A DNA stretch of 64,000 nucleotides from Sipunculus nudus (taxonomy: Eukaryota; Annelida; Sipuncula; Golfingiida; Sipunculidae). Shown in pieces: positions 1 through 11,440 of the stretch. The translations under genes were made by a program, and so were the position numbers. The stretch's first letter is position 1. Each line of letters begins with the position of its first letter. Where the stretch lies: positions 15,876,164-15,940,163 of the forward strand of contig CM049315.1 of the NCBI GenBank assembly GCA_026874595.1, read 5' to 3'. Below the pieces are notes generated by a model that saw only the letters and a list, made by a program, of their open reading frames with translations, was not told the origin of the DNA and did no database searches.

Positions 1-330
1 TTTGGCCTGCTTTGGCTGGGAATGGACATTATGGAAAACAGTAAGAAGCCACATAAAAATTATCATTAAACCCTGTTATAAAACATAAGGAGCTGACCCG
101 GATGGTACCTGAACCATGTTTTCAATGCACTTGTGAGTAATGCAAAAATAGTTGAGTATCTAGAATATCCCAAAAGATACTATATATTCACAATATACAA
201 CGTTTCATAAACCTGATAAAGCCCAAAAAACCCGGTCTTAGGCCAATTTAAGTGACCCTTCACGGTGCATGCCCATGCTTCACTCGTCTACTGGTCATTA
301 TTAAATCTATGAATTAATAAATCTAAATCT

Positions 331-331
331 A

Positions 332-379
<48 letters not shown>
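331..379. repeat. (CA)n/(TA)n microsatellite
   Basis: A CA run passes directly into a TA run. The short frames across it are artefacts of the repeat. Confidence 0.9.
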
Positions 380-582
380 TGATTATTCACGATAATTAAT
401 GCTATATGTGGAATAATAAAACAAGTGAGATAAAAAAAAGTTATTTTTTGGAGATTTGATGGAGGGGGGGGGGGGGGGGCGGTATGGGGGAGGTGAAAGT
501 GTCCTCCATCATTATCCAAACTACTGTTATAGTTTTATATTATCAATACTGAATAATAATAATCTAAAAAGCATACAAATAT

Positions 583-584
<2 letters not shown>

Positions 585-637
<53 letters not shown>

Positions 638-652
638 AGAGAAAGAGAGAGA
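585..652. repeat. (TA)n microsatellite followed by a short GA-rich run
   Basis: About 25 TA dinucleotides followed by AAAGAGAGAAAGAGAGAGAG. Nothing else is recognisable from 380 to 870 except a poly-G tract at 464-479. Confidence 0.9.
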
Positions 653-867
653 GATCCGGCAATGTTTTCATGGATCATTTGTAACCATTCATAGGGCACC
701 CTACGCCGACCTAAACAATCTTGAAAATGGAAAAATAATCGCTTATTGCCGCTTAATGACCTTAATGCTTTATAACAGTACTAAGATCATGATTCATTTT
801 AAACTAGCCCGCATGGCGCCATTTCAGCAGAAATTTTCAAAATGTTTCTAGCTTTATACATCATTTG

Positions 868-945
868 AATCCCCCCTTACTATTCCCCTCTGCGCCCCCC
901 CCCCCCCCCGTCGATCTTAAATCTTATATCCGCCCCTGCTACAGT
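868..945. repeat. Degraded end of a C-rich MITE family
   Basis: A homopolymeric C tract followed by ATCCGCCCCTG resembles the right end of the better-preserved copy at 18909-19120, whose ends read GGATCC and CCGCCCCTG. A similar C tract plus GGATCCGCCACTTG occurs at 4950-4980. Only the end is recognisable here. Confidence 0.35.
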
Positions 946-1111
946 CCGTGAGGTCCTGCTTAGACGGAATTTTCTTATGAAGTTCTCATTTGGAAAGTGC
1001 CTGAATGATATTACTATAATTTGCAGAAAATCTTATATATATACGAAGAAGAAACAAAATTTTGAAATTTGATACAAATAACAAAATCCGTAAAAAAAAA
1101 TGTATTCCTAC

Positions 1112-1496
1112 CTCGGGGGTAGCTTCCATTAGGGAACGTGACGTTGACTGGACCGTCGTCTGTTTTCTCTGCAGGCAGCAGTAGACGCTGCTCCAGCAAA
1201 TCATTCACAGCCTTCAGCTGAGCCGCAATCTGCTTCATTTGCTGCGTCTGATCTCCAGAACTACAGCTCACATTAGACTTCATTTGCTGCAGCAGCCTTT
1301 CTACCGCTCCCAGTCTGGTGTCGAAGGTGTCCAGTTTGCTGACCAGTGGGCAGCTGTCTGGCACGGGCTGGACATTCACCGCCAGATAGTTACAGCCGTT
1401 CTCCAAGTTCATCTTCGTCTGGTTAATGGAGAATTCTGTCGTTGCCATGGAGGCACCGATCAGGACGAAAACGCCAGCAAAAGTAGACAAGTGCAT
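1112..1496 (-). CDS. Secreted coiled-coil protein, first coding exon (partial gene)
   Basis: The ATG at 1496 opens a 128-residue reading frame that ends at a good donor (GAG|GTAGG) at 1112/1111. Beyond it the frame runs into AT-rich intron, so the rest of the gene lies off the window's left edge. Residues 1-18 form a hydrophobic signal peptide (starts MHLSTFAGVFVLIGASMA). The mature part has four N-glycosylation sequons (NQT, NVS, NVT, NGS), a few cysteines and a heptad-like stretch rich in Leu, Gln and Lys (about residues 55-105) that should form a coiled coil. Secreted proteins with this layout in molluscs often carry a C1q or fibrinogen-related domain in later exons, but none is visible here, so the family is unresolved. 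A TATA box and a CCAAT box sit at fitting distances upstream. Confidence 0.65.
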
Positions 1497-1580
1497 GATT
1501 CAGCTGCGTGAAGCGAAGGATTACTGGCTGAGACCTACTGCGTACCTACATGTAGCTGAACACAGCTTGGACACCACATG

Positions 1581-1611
1581 ATATATTACAGCTTAACTTC
1601 TTTGTGATTGG
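1581..1611 (-). promoter_or_regulatory. Putative core promoter of the secreted-protein gene (TATA and CCAAT)
   Basis: On the minus strand a TATA-like GTAATATATCATG lies at about 1577-1589 and a CCAAT box (GGACCAATCAC) at about 1605-1614. These are roughly 90 and 110 bases before the ATG at 1496, which would put transcription start near 1550. Motif reading only. Confidence 0.4.
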
Positions 1612-2229
1612 TCCCTGTGATATGTCATTTCTTGCCATGTGTATAGGGTTATTTCTTAAGAGGGTTTGGAATATTGTCAAGGGGACCGATTTGGGTCACG
1701 TGACTGTCACTAGTTGCATGTTACAGCACGAATGGGAAATTTTACTTTAGGTTTTCCAAATTCGCCGTTTGTATTTAAGACCAACAAGCAAATATGAAGA
1801 AAATCTATGCACCAACAATCGAGGAATTGTATGAAGATATTAACTCATAAGGACCTATATTACTGTTAATTTTAACATTTAACTGTTTTGCCTAATTCAA
1901 AGTTGCCATTATGACTGAGTAATAGTGTTTCAGATGTAATCTATCTCATGTTCATGATACAAAGCCAAAAACATAAATACATAGCTAAAACTTTCACTTT
2001 GCTGTCAGCCTAAAAAAAAATCATAAACTTGATTAGAAATTACAAGATGTATAAAAGATGGTGCTACTGGTCTCAAGCAACAGCAACTGCCCAAGATAAA
2101 TTAGCATGACTAGTTTCAAGGCAATCCGGTAACCGTCACAGTAAAATAAGAAGTTATAGGATATCATGACGTAATATCAGGATACCAAGGTTTGCCTAGA
2201 ATCTCCATGGATGTATCGTTAGAAGTTTC

Positions 2230-2700
2230 TAGATCTAACGGTTACGGTTTGTGCCCCTATAAAGAACGGACTGCTTGATTTGAAGGTCAAGTTCAAAAGA
2301 AAAAAATGTGTAAAAATTAGAAAAAAAAGTACAGGTGGCGCCGCCATTCTTCAGAAACTGATGAAACACTCCATGATCAATATACATGGAAATAATCATG
2401 GCAATCAATGCATTAGTTATTCAGATACTGGAGCTTTTGTTTCAAATTTTTAAGTATTCTTTGGATACTTATGAGCCCCCGTAGCTCGGAGGATATAGGT
2501 CGCATTGACCTGATTTTAGGTTCCAAGAAGATTTTTGTTTGGACCTCCATGCGTTTTCAGTTGGAGGTTTCTTGGTCCTGCGGTTACGATTTGTGCCTTG
2601 TTTGTAACGACCGGAATGACGGACGACGGACAAAAAAGAGTGATCGCTATAGCTCAGATGACTTTCAAAGAGCTGAGCAAAAAAAAATATATTGTTGTTT
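2230..2700 (-). repeat. Diverged copy of the AGCTCAGCTGAC repeat family
   Basis: Read on the minus strand, this stretch begins GCTCAGCTCTTTGAAAGTCA, continues TCTGAGCTATAGCGATCAC and then has a GTCCGTCGTCCGTC stretch. That is the same order as the full copies starting at 21940, 47439 and 51097. The open frame on the plus strand is a by-product. The surrounding 1560-4300 holds no gene I can support. Confidence 0.45.
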
Positions 2701-4300
2701 AGTTCATATTTGAAATCAGCAGTCCTCTATATATACCATGTACGTGCCAGAGATTAGACCCATATTGCGTAATTTCTAGAAGTTAAGGACCAAAACATAA
2801 AGATATCTACTCAATTAATTCTTTCAGCTGAAGATTTATTTTCAGCTAAAATTGAAAGCAATTGTTAAAAAATTGGAGCTTATATTAAGTTTTGTATAAC
2901 TAAGTCTAGTATTGTTTATAACAATCCAGCCCAATGCTACATGCACAGGGATGCAGTTCCATGCAGGATATACGAACTGTAATGGAGCGCTCAGGCTTAA
3001 TTGAAAATTGAAAGCAGTTGATCAAAACTGGAGCTTTTATCCAATCTTCAGAAGACAATGTCATATTTCTGCATAGGTAGTGTGGCCTTTCCGGGCTTTT
3101 TATGTAACTTGACCTGGGCAGATAGCTTGCTCTAGGTCAGAAGGCTTAGAAGCCAGCACTAACAACCACAGAGACTGCACCCGACCCCGACCACTCTTTC
3201 TCTGTCCCACCTCAAATTGACAGGTTTAATAAGCAAAATGAATCTTATAATTTCATATAATATATTTTCCAGACTGTTGATAATTATTTCTGTATATATA
3301 ACAAAATTAATTTTCGGGTCTTCATTCCCATGCTGTATTATGGATTTTGTTAAATATTGAATAATAAAATACCAGATTCTAACACAAGTACTTATTGACA
3401 CATCTGAAGGTTTAATAATGGCATTTAGACACCTAGTTATTATATATTTTTTTGTAAAGAATTAAAAGCAAGTGTTCTGCAAGCTATATTTTAAAGTTAC
3501 ATTTGTACATTTTAATATGTTTAATCTTATAAATGATATATTAAAGCCAAGAAAGGTGGCACTTAGCCAATATTTAGATGTTTTGCGTATGTTTCCTATT
3601 TAATTATTAGTTGGGTTAATGTTCTAAATGAAATTCGTTTTAAAAAATACTGAAATAGTAATCGCAATACTCTTAATCAGTTTCAGCTGAGTACCGTAAC
3701 CCACAGTTCCTTTGTTATTCAATATATAAATATAATGTTACTTTTGCAATATACATCAACATATAGCATCATTTGATTGTCACATACATGCAGTTTTTCC
3801 ACGGAAGAACCATATGGATGATATATATATTTTATATATTTAAATATTTATGTTATAATATCTATATAGTCTAGCCTGTTTTCAAATCCAAGCTGTTTAC
3901 CATTGAATGATAATGTTACAATGAACATACAAGTAGCACAAATGTTCCTTTTTCAGTTTAAATAACACCACTTTATTTATGCCGTTTTGACTTGGGGGAA
4001 CTGTTATCATTCGTCCGCATGAACGGGAGGGGTGGTTGATTAATGACATGGGGAAACCCTGGAACTTCCAGATCCCGTATTATTTACAATTATAAGCAGT
4101 ATGTTTCCTCTGATACAACAAAGCCTTAATGCCAGGTTTCCTTAAAAACTCACATGAGAAATATGTTTGATCAAATATCAAATTGCAGATAAGTAATATT
4201 TTTTCTTCTTCTTCTTCTTCTTTTTACTTTTACTGTTAATTCAAGGGCATTCCAGGGATAAAGGTTACTGCGTCAAATGTGCGAGTATATTATGTGGGTT

Positions 4301-4316
4301 GGACATATATATATAT

Positions 4317-4384
<68 letters not shown>
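4301..4384. repeat. (TA)n microsatellite bordering the large palindrome
   Basis: A nearly pure TA run directly abuts the left end of the foldback element. A matching TA run at 9717-9790 abuts the right end, suggesting insertion into a TA tract. Confidence 0.9.
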
Positions 4385-4387
<3 letters not shown>

Positions 4388-5576
4388 ACAGTGAATGTGT
4401 AAAAAATTTCAGTCAATTTACAAATTGCCTGATTCACTCAGGCACTTTATAAAATGACTGAAATTTCAGGCATTTTACAAATTGACTTCAGTCAGTTAAT
4501 TTGACACATTGACTGAAATTAAAAAAAAATGAAATACTATTGTTATAATTTTACAAAGATTTAAATGACATTTCATTTATTCATAAACCTTACCCTTACA
4601 AAACAAAATACATTTTACATCATATTATTGTACAATTTAATCATATATATAATCAAAAGCGTCCATCTGACATAATTTTAGTTCTTGCAGAAATAATTAT
4701 GAAATTATAAGAGATGTAAATATTGTATTTTCTCAGGGGCACAATTTACTTTTGCACTTTAGGAGCGGGTGTGGGTGGGATGACCTCCTCCCTCAATGCG
4801 GGAATATTGTCACAATTTTCTTTCAACATTTCATCACTTTTGAAGCGAGTTTGGTGTAAAATAACTGGAAATATTCTCGCTTCAGAAACCAAGGACACAT
4901 TAAATTGTTTGACCTAAACATACTTAGGGCAGCAAAGGTCCCCTGAGTGACCCCCCCCCCCCCCCGGATCCGCCACTTGTTTTTCACAATAGACTCCAAT
5001 TTCATGTTTAATTTCTCGAAATCTGCTTGGATCATTAAATTTGTGCTTTAACAATTGGGTCCCATGCCCAATTTCACGGAAAAGAGTGAATCATGCCATA
5101 TATAATCAGTCATTGTGTTAAGTTTTCGTAAATAACTTTTATTTTATTTGTCAATATGGGAGGGGGGGTTAGAGTATGTCCCTAAGGTCCTGCCCCCGAT
5201 TCCCCACAAAAGTGCGCTTCTGTACTGTCTTATTAACAGTTGACAACACAACAATACGAGCCATCATAGTTTGGCTCCAATCAAGGAATGTGGATGCTAG
5301 ACTCATTAAAAGTAACAAATGCAGTAACGGTAACAAGAACAGTTGGTATAATTGTGATTTAACCCTACCCTTTGTAAATCATTTGAGCTTATCTTAATTA
5401 TTTATTTGATATTACCAAACATTTTACTGTGGTTATCCTTCAACTTTATACATCATTCCTTTCACATGTTTTGCGCATTTAAATGTTTTTTATGTTTTAT
5501 CTTATTATAAGCTTCATTTGGTTTGATTCTTACGGAAGCGTATTGCTGCCACCTAGTAAAAGAAAAATAAATTATT

Positions 5577-5745
5577 TATCTCGTACGTACGACATAGTAT
5601 CTCGTACGTACGACATAGTATCTCGTACGTACGACATATTAACTCGTACGTACTACATACCATCTCGTACGTACGACATATTATCTCGTACGTACGACAT
5701 ACTATCTCGTACGTACGACATACTATCTCGTACGTACGACATATA
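5577..5745. repeat. 21-bp tandem array, left arm (8 units)
   Basis: Eight units of a 21-bp repeat carry the self-complementary core TCGTACGTACGA followed by CATA and a variable tail. The same array in opposite orientation, with about five units, is in the right arm at 9090-9212. Different copy numbers show the two arms evolved independently. The open frame across it simply reads the repeat. Confidence 0.9.
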
Positions 5746-6643
5746 ATCTACATTGTCTACCAGTCATACACAGAACTCTCATTTTTAGATAGGTGATTAA
5801 ATTCTGTTGCGTATGGTGCTATAATAGGGAACCTGTCATAATGATGATAAAAGAAATATTGCCTTTGCCAAATTGAAACTATTTTTTGGAGAAGAAAGGT
5901 TCGGACAAGAGTTACAGTTACCAAACAGCCTGACTGTAAGTGTTTGAGAAAGGATATTGGTGGGGCAGGTTTCTAATATTCTAAATCGATTTGTCTAGGA
6001 ACTAGATTTATGATATAACGCACAGTGCAGTGGATCGTTTAAAATATTGAATGCGTATACAGCCATTGATACATGATTAGTGGGTAGCTGAACAGTAAAC
6101 AACCCATTTTCATTTTGAAATAAATAATGATAAAAAAAATAATTAAAAACTATCACGCATGGACATGCCATCAATTTGTGACAGAAAAATATTTCGGGTT
6201 TAATATCTCCTGTTAACCAGTTTTATACGTTGTCATGGTTTTGTGTGTGAGTAAATACAGTTTGTATACCATTACAAGACCTCGTGACCAGAGGAAAGAT
6301 CTTGGTCGGGTCAATTATGAAAAGAGAACAAACATGAATGTATAAACACTGCGAGAAACTTGAAAACCCTTGATTTGTGAAGTTGGACTGTACCACCACC
6401 AAGTGGCGTGAGCGCTGTGTTTGTTTTTCGCCGTTGATTGCGCCCGGGGCAAGCTCTTTTCAACTTGTGTAACGGATTTAGCAATCGGTTTTAGAACGAA
6501 ATATTGACAGATACGGTAAACTTTAAGGAGACTACTTGTATACTTAATATACCATGTATGTGAAATGTAAATAGTTTCCGTTAGAAGCCACTTTTCGTGG
6601 ATTTTAAACTCTCTACTACAATCGGCTCTTTCTCTCATATATA

Positions 6644-6930
6644 CAGTGAAAACTGGTCTAACGGACACCTCACTTAGGCGGACGACTGGCTATAACGGAC
6701 AAGAGAATTTAGCCCCTTCGAAATTCCGTATATGTTGTGTATAAGCAGAACCTCTACAAGGCGGACACCTCGATCGCTACTGCGGACAACGGACAGCAGA
6801 TTGCAACTCAAACGAACATTCTAAGAGTAAATGAACCTGACAAATACGGACACGATAAGCCATCTCCGGCGGACACTGATCACTCGCCCCGGACAACATC
6901 AAAGGCCACAACTTTAGAAAGATTTCCCTG
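6644..6930. mobile_element. TA-flanked MITE with pogo/Tc1-like ends
   Basis: The ends are CAGTGAAAACTGGTCTAA and, reverse-complemented, CAGGGAAATCTTTCTAA, each preceded by TA. The interior repeats the phrase GCGGACACCTC. Ends of this style and a TA target duplication are typical of pogo/Tigger-type elements. There is no transposase, so this is a non-autonomous copy of about 287 bp at the centre of the large palindrome. Confidence 0.6.

Positions 6931-6932
<2 letters not shown>

Positions 6933-6991
<59 letters not shown>
6933..6991. repeat. (TA)n microsatellite
   Basis: Pure TA run after the MITE. The Tyr-Ile repeat frames on both strands come from it. Confidence 0.95.
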
Positions 6992-6993
<2 letters not shown>

Positions 6994-7537
6994 TTAAAAC
7001 GATTATGCGTGCACATGTAAAGAATCTAATCCCGTTGGAAATATAAAAGAACACAAATATGTAACGAATTTAATCGATTATAAAGGTAGCGATCAATCAT
7101 TGGTTAAACAGATTAATTGGCACACTACCAATACATATTGTATATAAATCAGACTATTGCTAAAAATAAGGCTATATACATATATGTGTGTTTTAATAAA
7201 AGTGAGTTTATTTCTAGAGGTATTCATGTTTGATGTTACTATCAGATCAAGGACAGTTATTTCATCGCATTTGAAACAGATGAACATTGGCACTTGTGCA
7301 TAGTCCTGTTTCTAAATTCTATTTCCATATTCAATTTGCTATATAAGCATAGTAGTCCCTCGCAAGTGACAATAACATAGCTGTATCCCTTGCACATGTG
7401 GGATATTTTATCTTGTCAAACAAGAACAAGAACTGATAGACCTTATACGTATTACTAATGATATTAATAGTATCCAACAGCTCAGCCATTCTAACACAGC
7501 GCTGGCAATATCTCCCGAGGCTTTCAGTCTTTTCACA

Positions 7538-7556
7538 CACACACACACACAAATAC

Positions 7557-7625
<69 letters not shown>

Positions 7626-7627
7626 AA
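7538..7627. repeat. (CA)n-(TA)n-(GA)n compound microsatellite
   Basis: CA, then TA, then a long GA run, near the centre of the palindrome. Confidence 0.95.
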
Positions 7628-9089
7628 GGAGGATTGTAGTGGAGATTAAAATCCGTGAAGAGTGAACCTATTTACCTTTCACATACCAGGTATATTAAGT
7701 ATATATGAAATACAGTGTAGTCTCCTTAAATATTACGGTATCTTTAAATATTTCGTTCTAAAACCGTTTGCAAAATCCGTTACGCAAGTGGAAAAAGGCT
7801 TGCCACGGGTGCGATGAATGATGAAAAACAAACAGCGATCACGCGACCTGCATGTTGGACGTACAACCCAACTTCACAAATCAAGGTTTTTTAGTCTCTC
7901 CGGGTGTTTCTTTTTTCATGTTTGTTCTCTTTTTTTATAATTTTCGCGTGTGCTCAACTAAGATCTTGCCTCTAGTCAAGGGGTCTTGTAATGGTAAACA
8001 GACACATGAGGACTGTGTTAACTCACAGACAGAACCATGACAACGTATAAAACCAGTGAACAGGAGTTATTAAGCTCGTGTGTCGGCATGGATTTGCTGG
8101 ACAACTTTCGTTTTCACCCAAAATGAGTTAATAACGTGAAACAATACACACATTATTGCAAATGAATATGAACCTTAAGTGTCACTTACAGAGGTGTCTG
8201 TAATACAAAGATGCCAACAAGGAGAGGTTAATGATTCCTATGTTAATTATGAAACGGAGTGCTTGATCCCATAAGTTTAACTTCATGGTGTCTACAGTAG
8301 TAGGACAAGTTACACTTACATGTACCACATATAAGATTTATACTTATCCGCAAATCAAACCGATCTGAGGTGTAGGCTTTACCACCACTTCAGCCTGACA
8401 TATGAACAAAAGACTTGTTTTATAATTTCGTATTCTTCTTTCACAGATTAATCTCATTTCCATTAGTTATAGTCTTTAATATTTTTTTTATCTAATTCAA
8501 ATAAAAAATTAAATTATATGTACCGCATAAAATGGGTTGTAGACTGTTCCGCTACCCACATATTACATCAATGGTTGTATATACATTAAATATTTTTAAC
8601 GATCCACTACACCGTGCGTTATATCATAAATCTAATTTTTAGGTCAATTATGAGTATTAGAAAACTGCACAATACTCAAACACTAAAATTTAGGCTATTT
8701 GGTAGCTGTCCTCTTGTTTTCAATTTGGCAAAGGCAATGTTTTTTTATTAATACTATGACAGGCTCATCATTTTAACATCATACGCTGCCAACAGAATTT
8801 AATCATCTATGAAAGTTCTGTATATGACCTGCAGACAACGACTTGATATATTTCGCTTCCTTGAAATATTTCAGAAACCCAGACACAGAAAAATGATATA
8901 ATCGAATAGCATTTAAATATATAGTATATATAAATAAATAAAGAAATATATATACGTTCGTTTCAACGGTGTTCAAACTGTTTGCAAGGAGGTGGAGAAC
9001 ATACATTATTAAACATATATATATATATATATATTGCTTATACATATATCAGTTGGTCTGTTTTGTAGTCTATGAAACAGATACGTAAG

Positions 9090-9212
9090 ATTTATTATGT
9101 CATACGTACGAGATAGTATGTCGTACGTACGAGATAATATGTCGTACGTACGAGATAATATGTCGTACGTACGAGATAGTATGTCGTACGTACGAGAAAC
9201 TATGTACGAGAT
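9090..9212. repeat. 21-bp tandem array, right arm (about 5 units)
   Basis: Inverted counterpart of the array at 5577-5745, followed by a mirrored flank containing CTTTTACTAGGTGGCAGC that matches 5546-5570 in reverse complement. Confidence 0.85.
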
Positions 9213-9715
9213 AAATAATTTATTTTTCTTTTACTAGGTGGCAGCAATACGCTTCCGCAGATTCTCGTTCTTACATAAGCTAGCACAGATGTAGCCATAT
9301 GAGTTGTAAAATATAGTATATGCATATATTATTATGTTATAAAGTCTGCATATTTCAACTATATGACGCTGGTTACCCCTGACCAGTGAGTGTATTTTAG
9401 TCTAATACGTGATCAGTATTCTTCATAAATAGGTTAGAAAGAAAAAACAGAGATACAGCTTACTTAAAAGTAGCTGGTTATACTAAATGGCAATGTCTGT
9501 TTCACAATAATGAGATATTTGTAACAACTTAGTATTCAAAATCGATTCAGTCGATGTGTGTCAAATAAATTGACTGATTTTTCATTCAATTTATAAAATG
9601 CCTGAAAATTTCAGTCATTTTACAAAGTACCTGAGTGAATCAGGCAATTTGTAAATTGACTGAAAATTTCAGGCATTTTACAAATTGACTGATTTCTGAT
9701 TTTACACATTGACTG

Positions 9716-9716
<1 letters not shown>

Positions 9717-9790
<74 letters not shown>
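9717..9790. repeat. (TA)n microsatellite at the right edge of the palindrome
   Basis: Pure TA run matching that at 4301-4384 on the other side of the element. Confidence 0.95.
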
Positions 9791-9793
<3 letters not shown>

Positions 9794-9819
9794 GTTATAT
9801 TTAAACCGGTGTCCTAGCG

Positions 9820-10150
9820 GATGCTTCTAGGTGGGCGCGGTCTGAGCTGTTGCCCCTTAACGGGTGCACCGCGCGCGGCTTCTGCGTTGTACCTCTCAAT
9901 GTTGCTCTCGCCAGTCTCCTCATATTCTTCTCTTGTTTGTCCCCCTGGGTACGCTGGCGGCTCAAACAACATTGTGCTTCAGCCTTGGCTTGGTGGTATC
10001 TGCGTCTTCGACTCCAATCAAAATTGTACGCCTAGGGAGCGCCAAGGATATTCCTTTTTGACGTTCCTAAATCCTGATCATGTGCCAGATCCGCACTACA
10101 ATCTAATCGATTCTTCATCGACCAGTTCCCCAAATGCCCTGAAAATTTCA
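9820..10150 (-). other. GC-rich island with open frames, possible coding remnant
   Basis: Base composition jumps sharply here relative to the AT-rich surroundings. On the minus strand an ATG near 9989 opens about 54 codons (starts MLFEPPAYPGGQTREEYEET) ending at a TAG near 9826. Just upstream a second minus frame reads GVEDADTTKPRLKHN, as if joined by a one-base shift. Plus-strand frames are also open, as expected of GC-rich DNA. I do not recognise the product. It may be a scrap of a mobile element rather than a host gene. Confidence 0.25.
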
Positions 10151-10429
10151 TAAGATTCCGTTCAGGATTGCGTCAATTATGTAGCGAAAACACACACACA
10201 CAAATACACACAACCCCCACTACCAAACACAAATACACACAAACAAGCACACACACAAATTAAGGTATACCCTTCTGGCGGAGGCACATATTCCGTACGC
10301 TGGTCTGAACTAAATGTATACATACGTGTGAATTGGTCACCGTTCAGTAGTTCAGTAACTATCTTATAAATTACAGCCTAATGGAGCATCTGCATCACAT
10401 TATCTTTTCTTTTATTAAATTTCACAATT

Positions 10430-11440
10430 GGATCATATTTTTGCAAATAGCAGACTCTAATTTAACAATATTCTGTTCTTGTTTTTTATTCTACTCAAAT
10501 ATTCTAATATGTCCTGATCTGCATAGTTCATCAACCAACGAAACGCCAGTGTCACATAAATTTAAAAATATTCCACCTCCAAGATAAGTGTCAATAACTT
10601 TTTCTTAAATGTAATTTCATTGATGATCTTTGCACTTTATTTATAAGGATGGCATACAATATTCCCATGTTTTTCGTGCTGTATGAATAGGCAGCATGTT
10701 CAATGGCATCAAGAGGTAATTTAAAATCATCAACAAACCCCGGTGCTTTTGAAACTTGAGGATTGACCATCCTTAATTTATCAAAGGATTCTTCACTTTT
10801 TTAGTTCAAATGAATTGTGTAACTTTTTTAAAGCAAAGTTGTCAGTGGAGCAATTTTTAACAAATTTTAACAAAATTTCCTGTAACCAGTCATCCTTAAG
10901 AACAGTGATGTAGAGAACTCCAGTCGTGAGTTAGACAAGAGACTCGAGTCCATTTTCTAGTGACTCGGACTTGGACTCAGGGTCCTTGACTCAGACTTGT
11001 ATTCGGACTCGGACGAAAGGGCTCGAGATATCAGGCCAAGTCCATCTCGAGTCCAATAGATTAAAACCATGTCACATATTATAAAGACTTTTGTACATGT
11101 GCGAACTACTAACAGACTTATACAAAATAATAACACAAGTTAAATACAGTGGTTAACCAAAATAGTATATAAGCTTATGTGAACTACAACTAAAAAATAA
11201 ATATGATAATCGGAAATTTCCACTTTAAATTTCATTTTAAGGATATTTGAATTGGACTCTGACTCGGGTTCCAGCTGACGTGGACTCGAAGAAAGTGGAC
11301 TTGGACTCTAACCTCAAGTGGCCTGCATACTCTGACTTGCACGCGGACTCGGATGGTGTGGATTCGACTACACCACTGCATAAGAGTCCAAGTCTTTTTA
11401 ACGTGGGGTTTGGAAATTTATAGTTAATTAAATCTTGGCA
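10430..11440 (-). pseudogene. Decayed unidentified ORF, downstream half
   Basis: Read leftward from about 11440, protein-like segments follow one another with shifts and stops. They include PNPHVKKTWTLM, then (after the MITE) DDWLQEILLKFVKNC, then EESFDKLRMVNPQVSKAPGF with VDDFKLPLDAIEHAAYS, then DTYLGGGIFLNLCDTG. The hAT-like MITE splits the frame. Counting its 8-bp target duplication once restores a continuous frame across the junction, which supports real ancestral coding. I do not recognise the family. It probably belongs with the similar-looking remains at 15877-16330 and 16575-16765. Confidence 0.45.
10903..11378. mobile_element. hAT-like MITE (476 bp)
   Basis: The ends are CAGTGATGTAG and CTACACCACTG (inverted), flanked by similar 8-bp sequences CTTAAGAA and CATAAGAG (6 of 8 identical). 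The CAGTG...CACTG ends and an 8-bp duplication are the hAT hallmark. The inside is dominated by a loose GGACTCGGACTT motif on both halves and codes for nothing. Confidence 0.75.

Larger units (their letters stand above)
4385..9720. mobile_element. 5.3-kb foldback-type element with arms of about 2.1-2.3 kb
   Basis: Both ends are inverted copies. The left end reads TTACAGTGAATGTGTAAAA; the right end, reverse-complemented, reads TTACAGTCAATGTGTAAAA. Further pairs run inward in mirror order: 4400-4510 with 9560-9700, 5525-5590 with 9195-9262, 5760-6090 with 8560-8830, and 6290-6600 with 7680-8000. The middle kilobase (6640-7630) holds a separate small transposon and microsatellites. I find no transposase or other coding frame in the arms. 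The arms differ by many substitutions and indels, so the structure is old. It could be a foldback transposon with very long terminal inverted repeats, or a transposon copied head to head. I infer mobility from the TA-tract flanks and discrete ends. Confidence 0.75.

Noticed and set aside
5483-5746. Plus-strand frame with SRTYDI repeats
   Set aside because: The 21-bp palindromic array (7 codons per unit) inside the foldback element. The mirrored array in the right arm is not part of any comparable frame.
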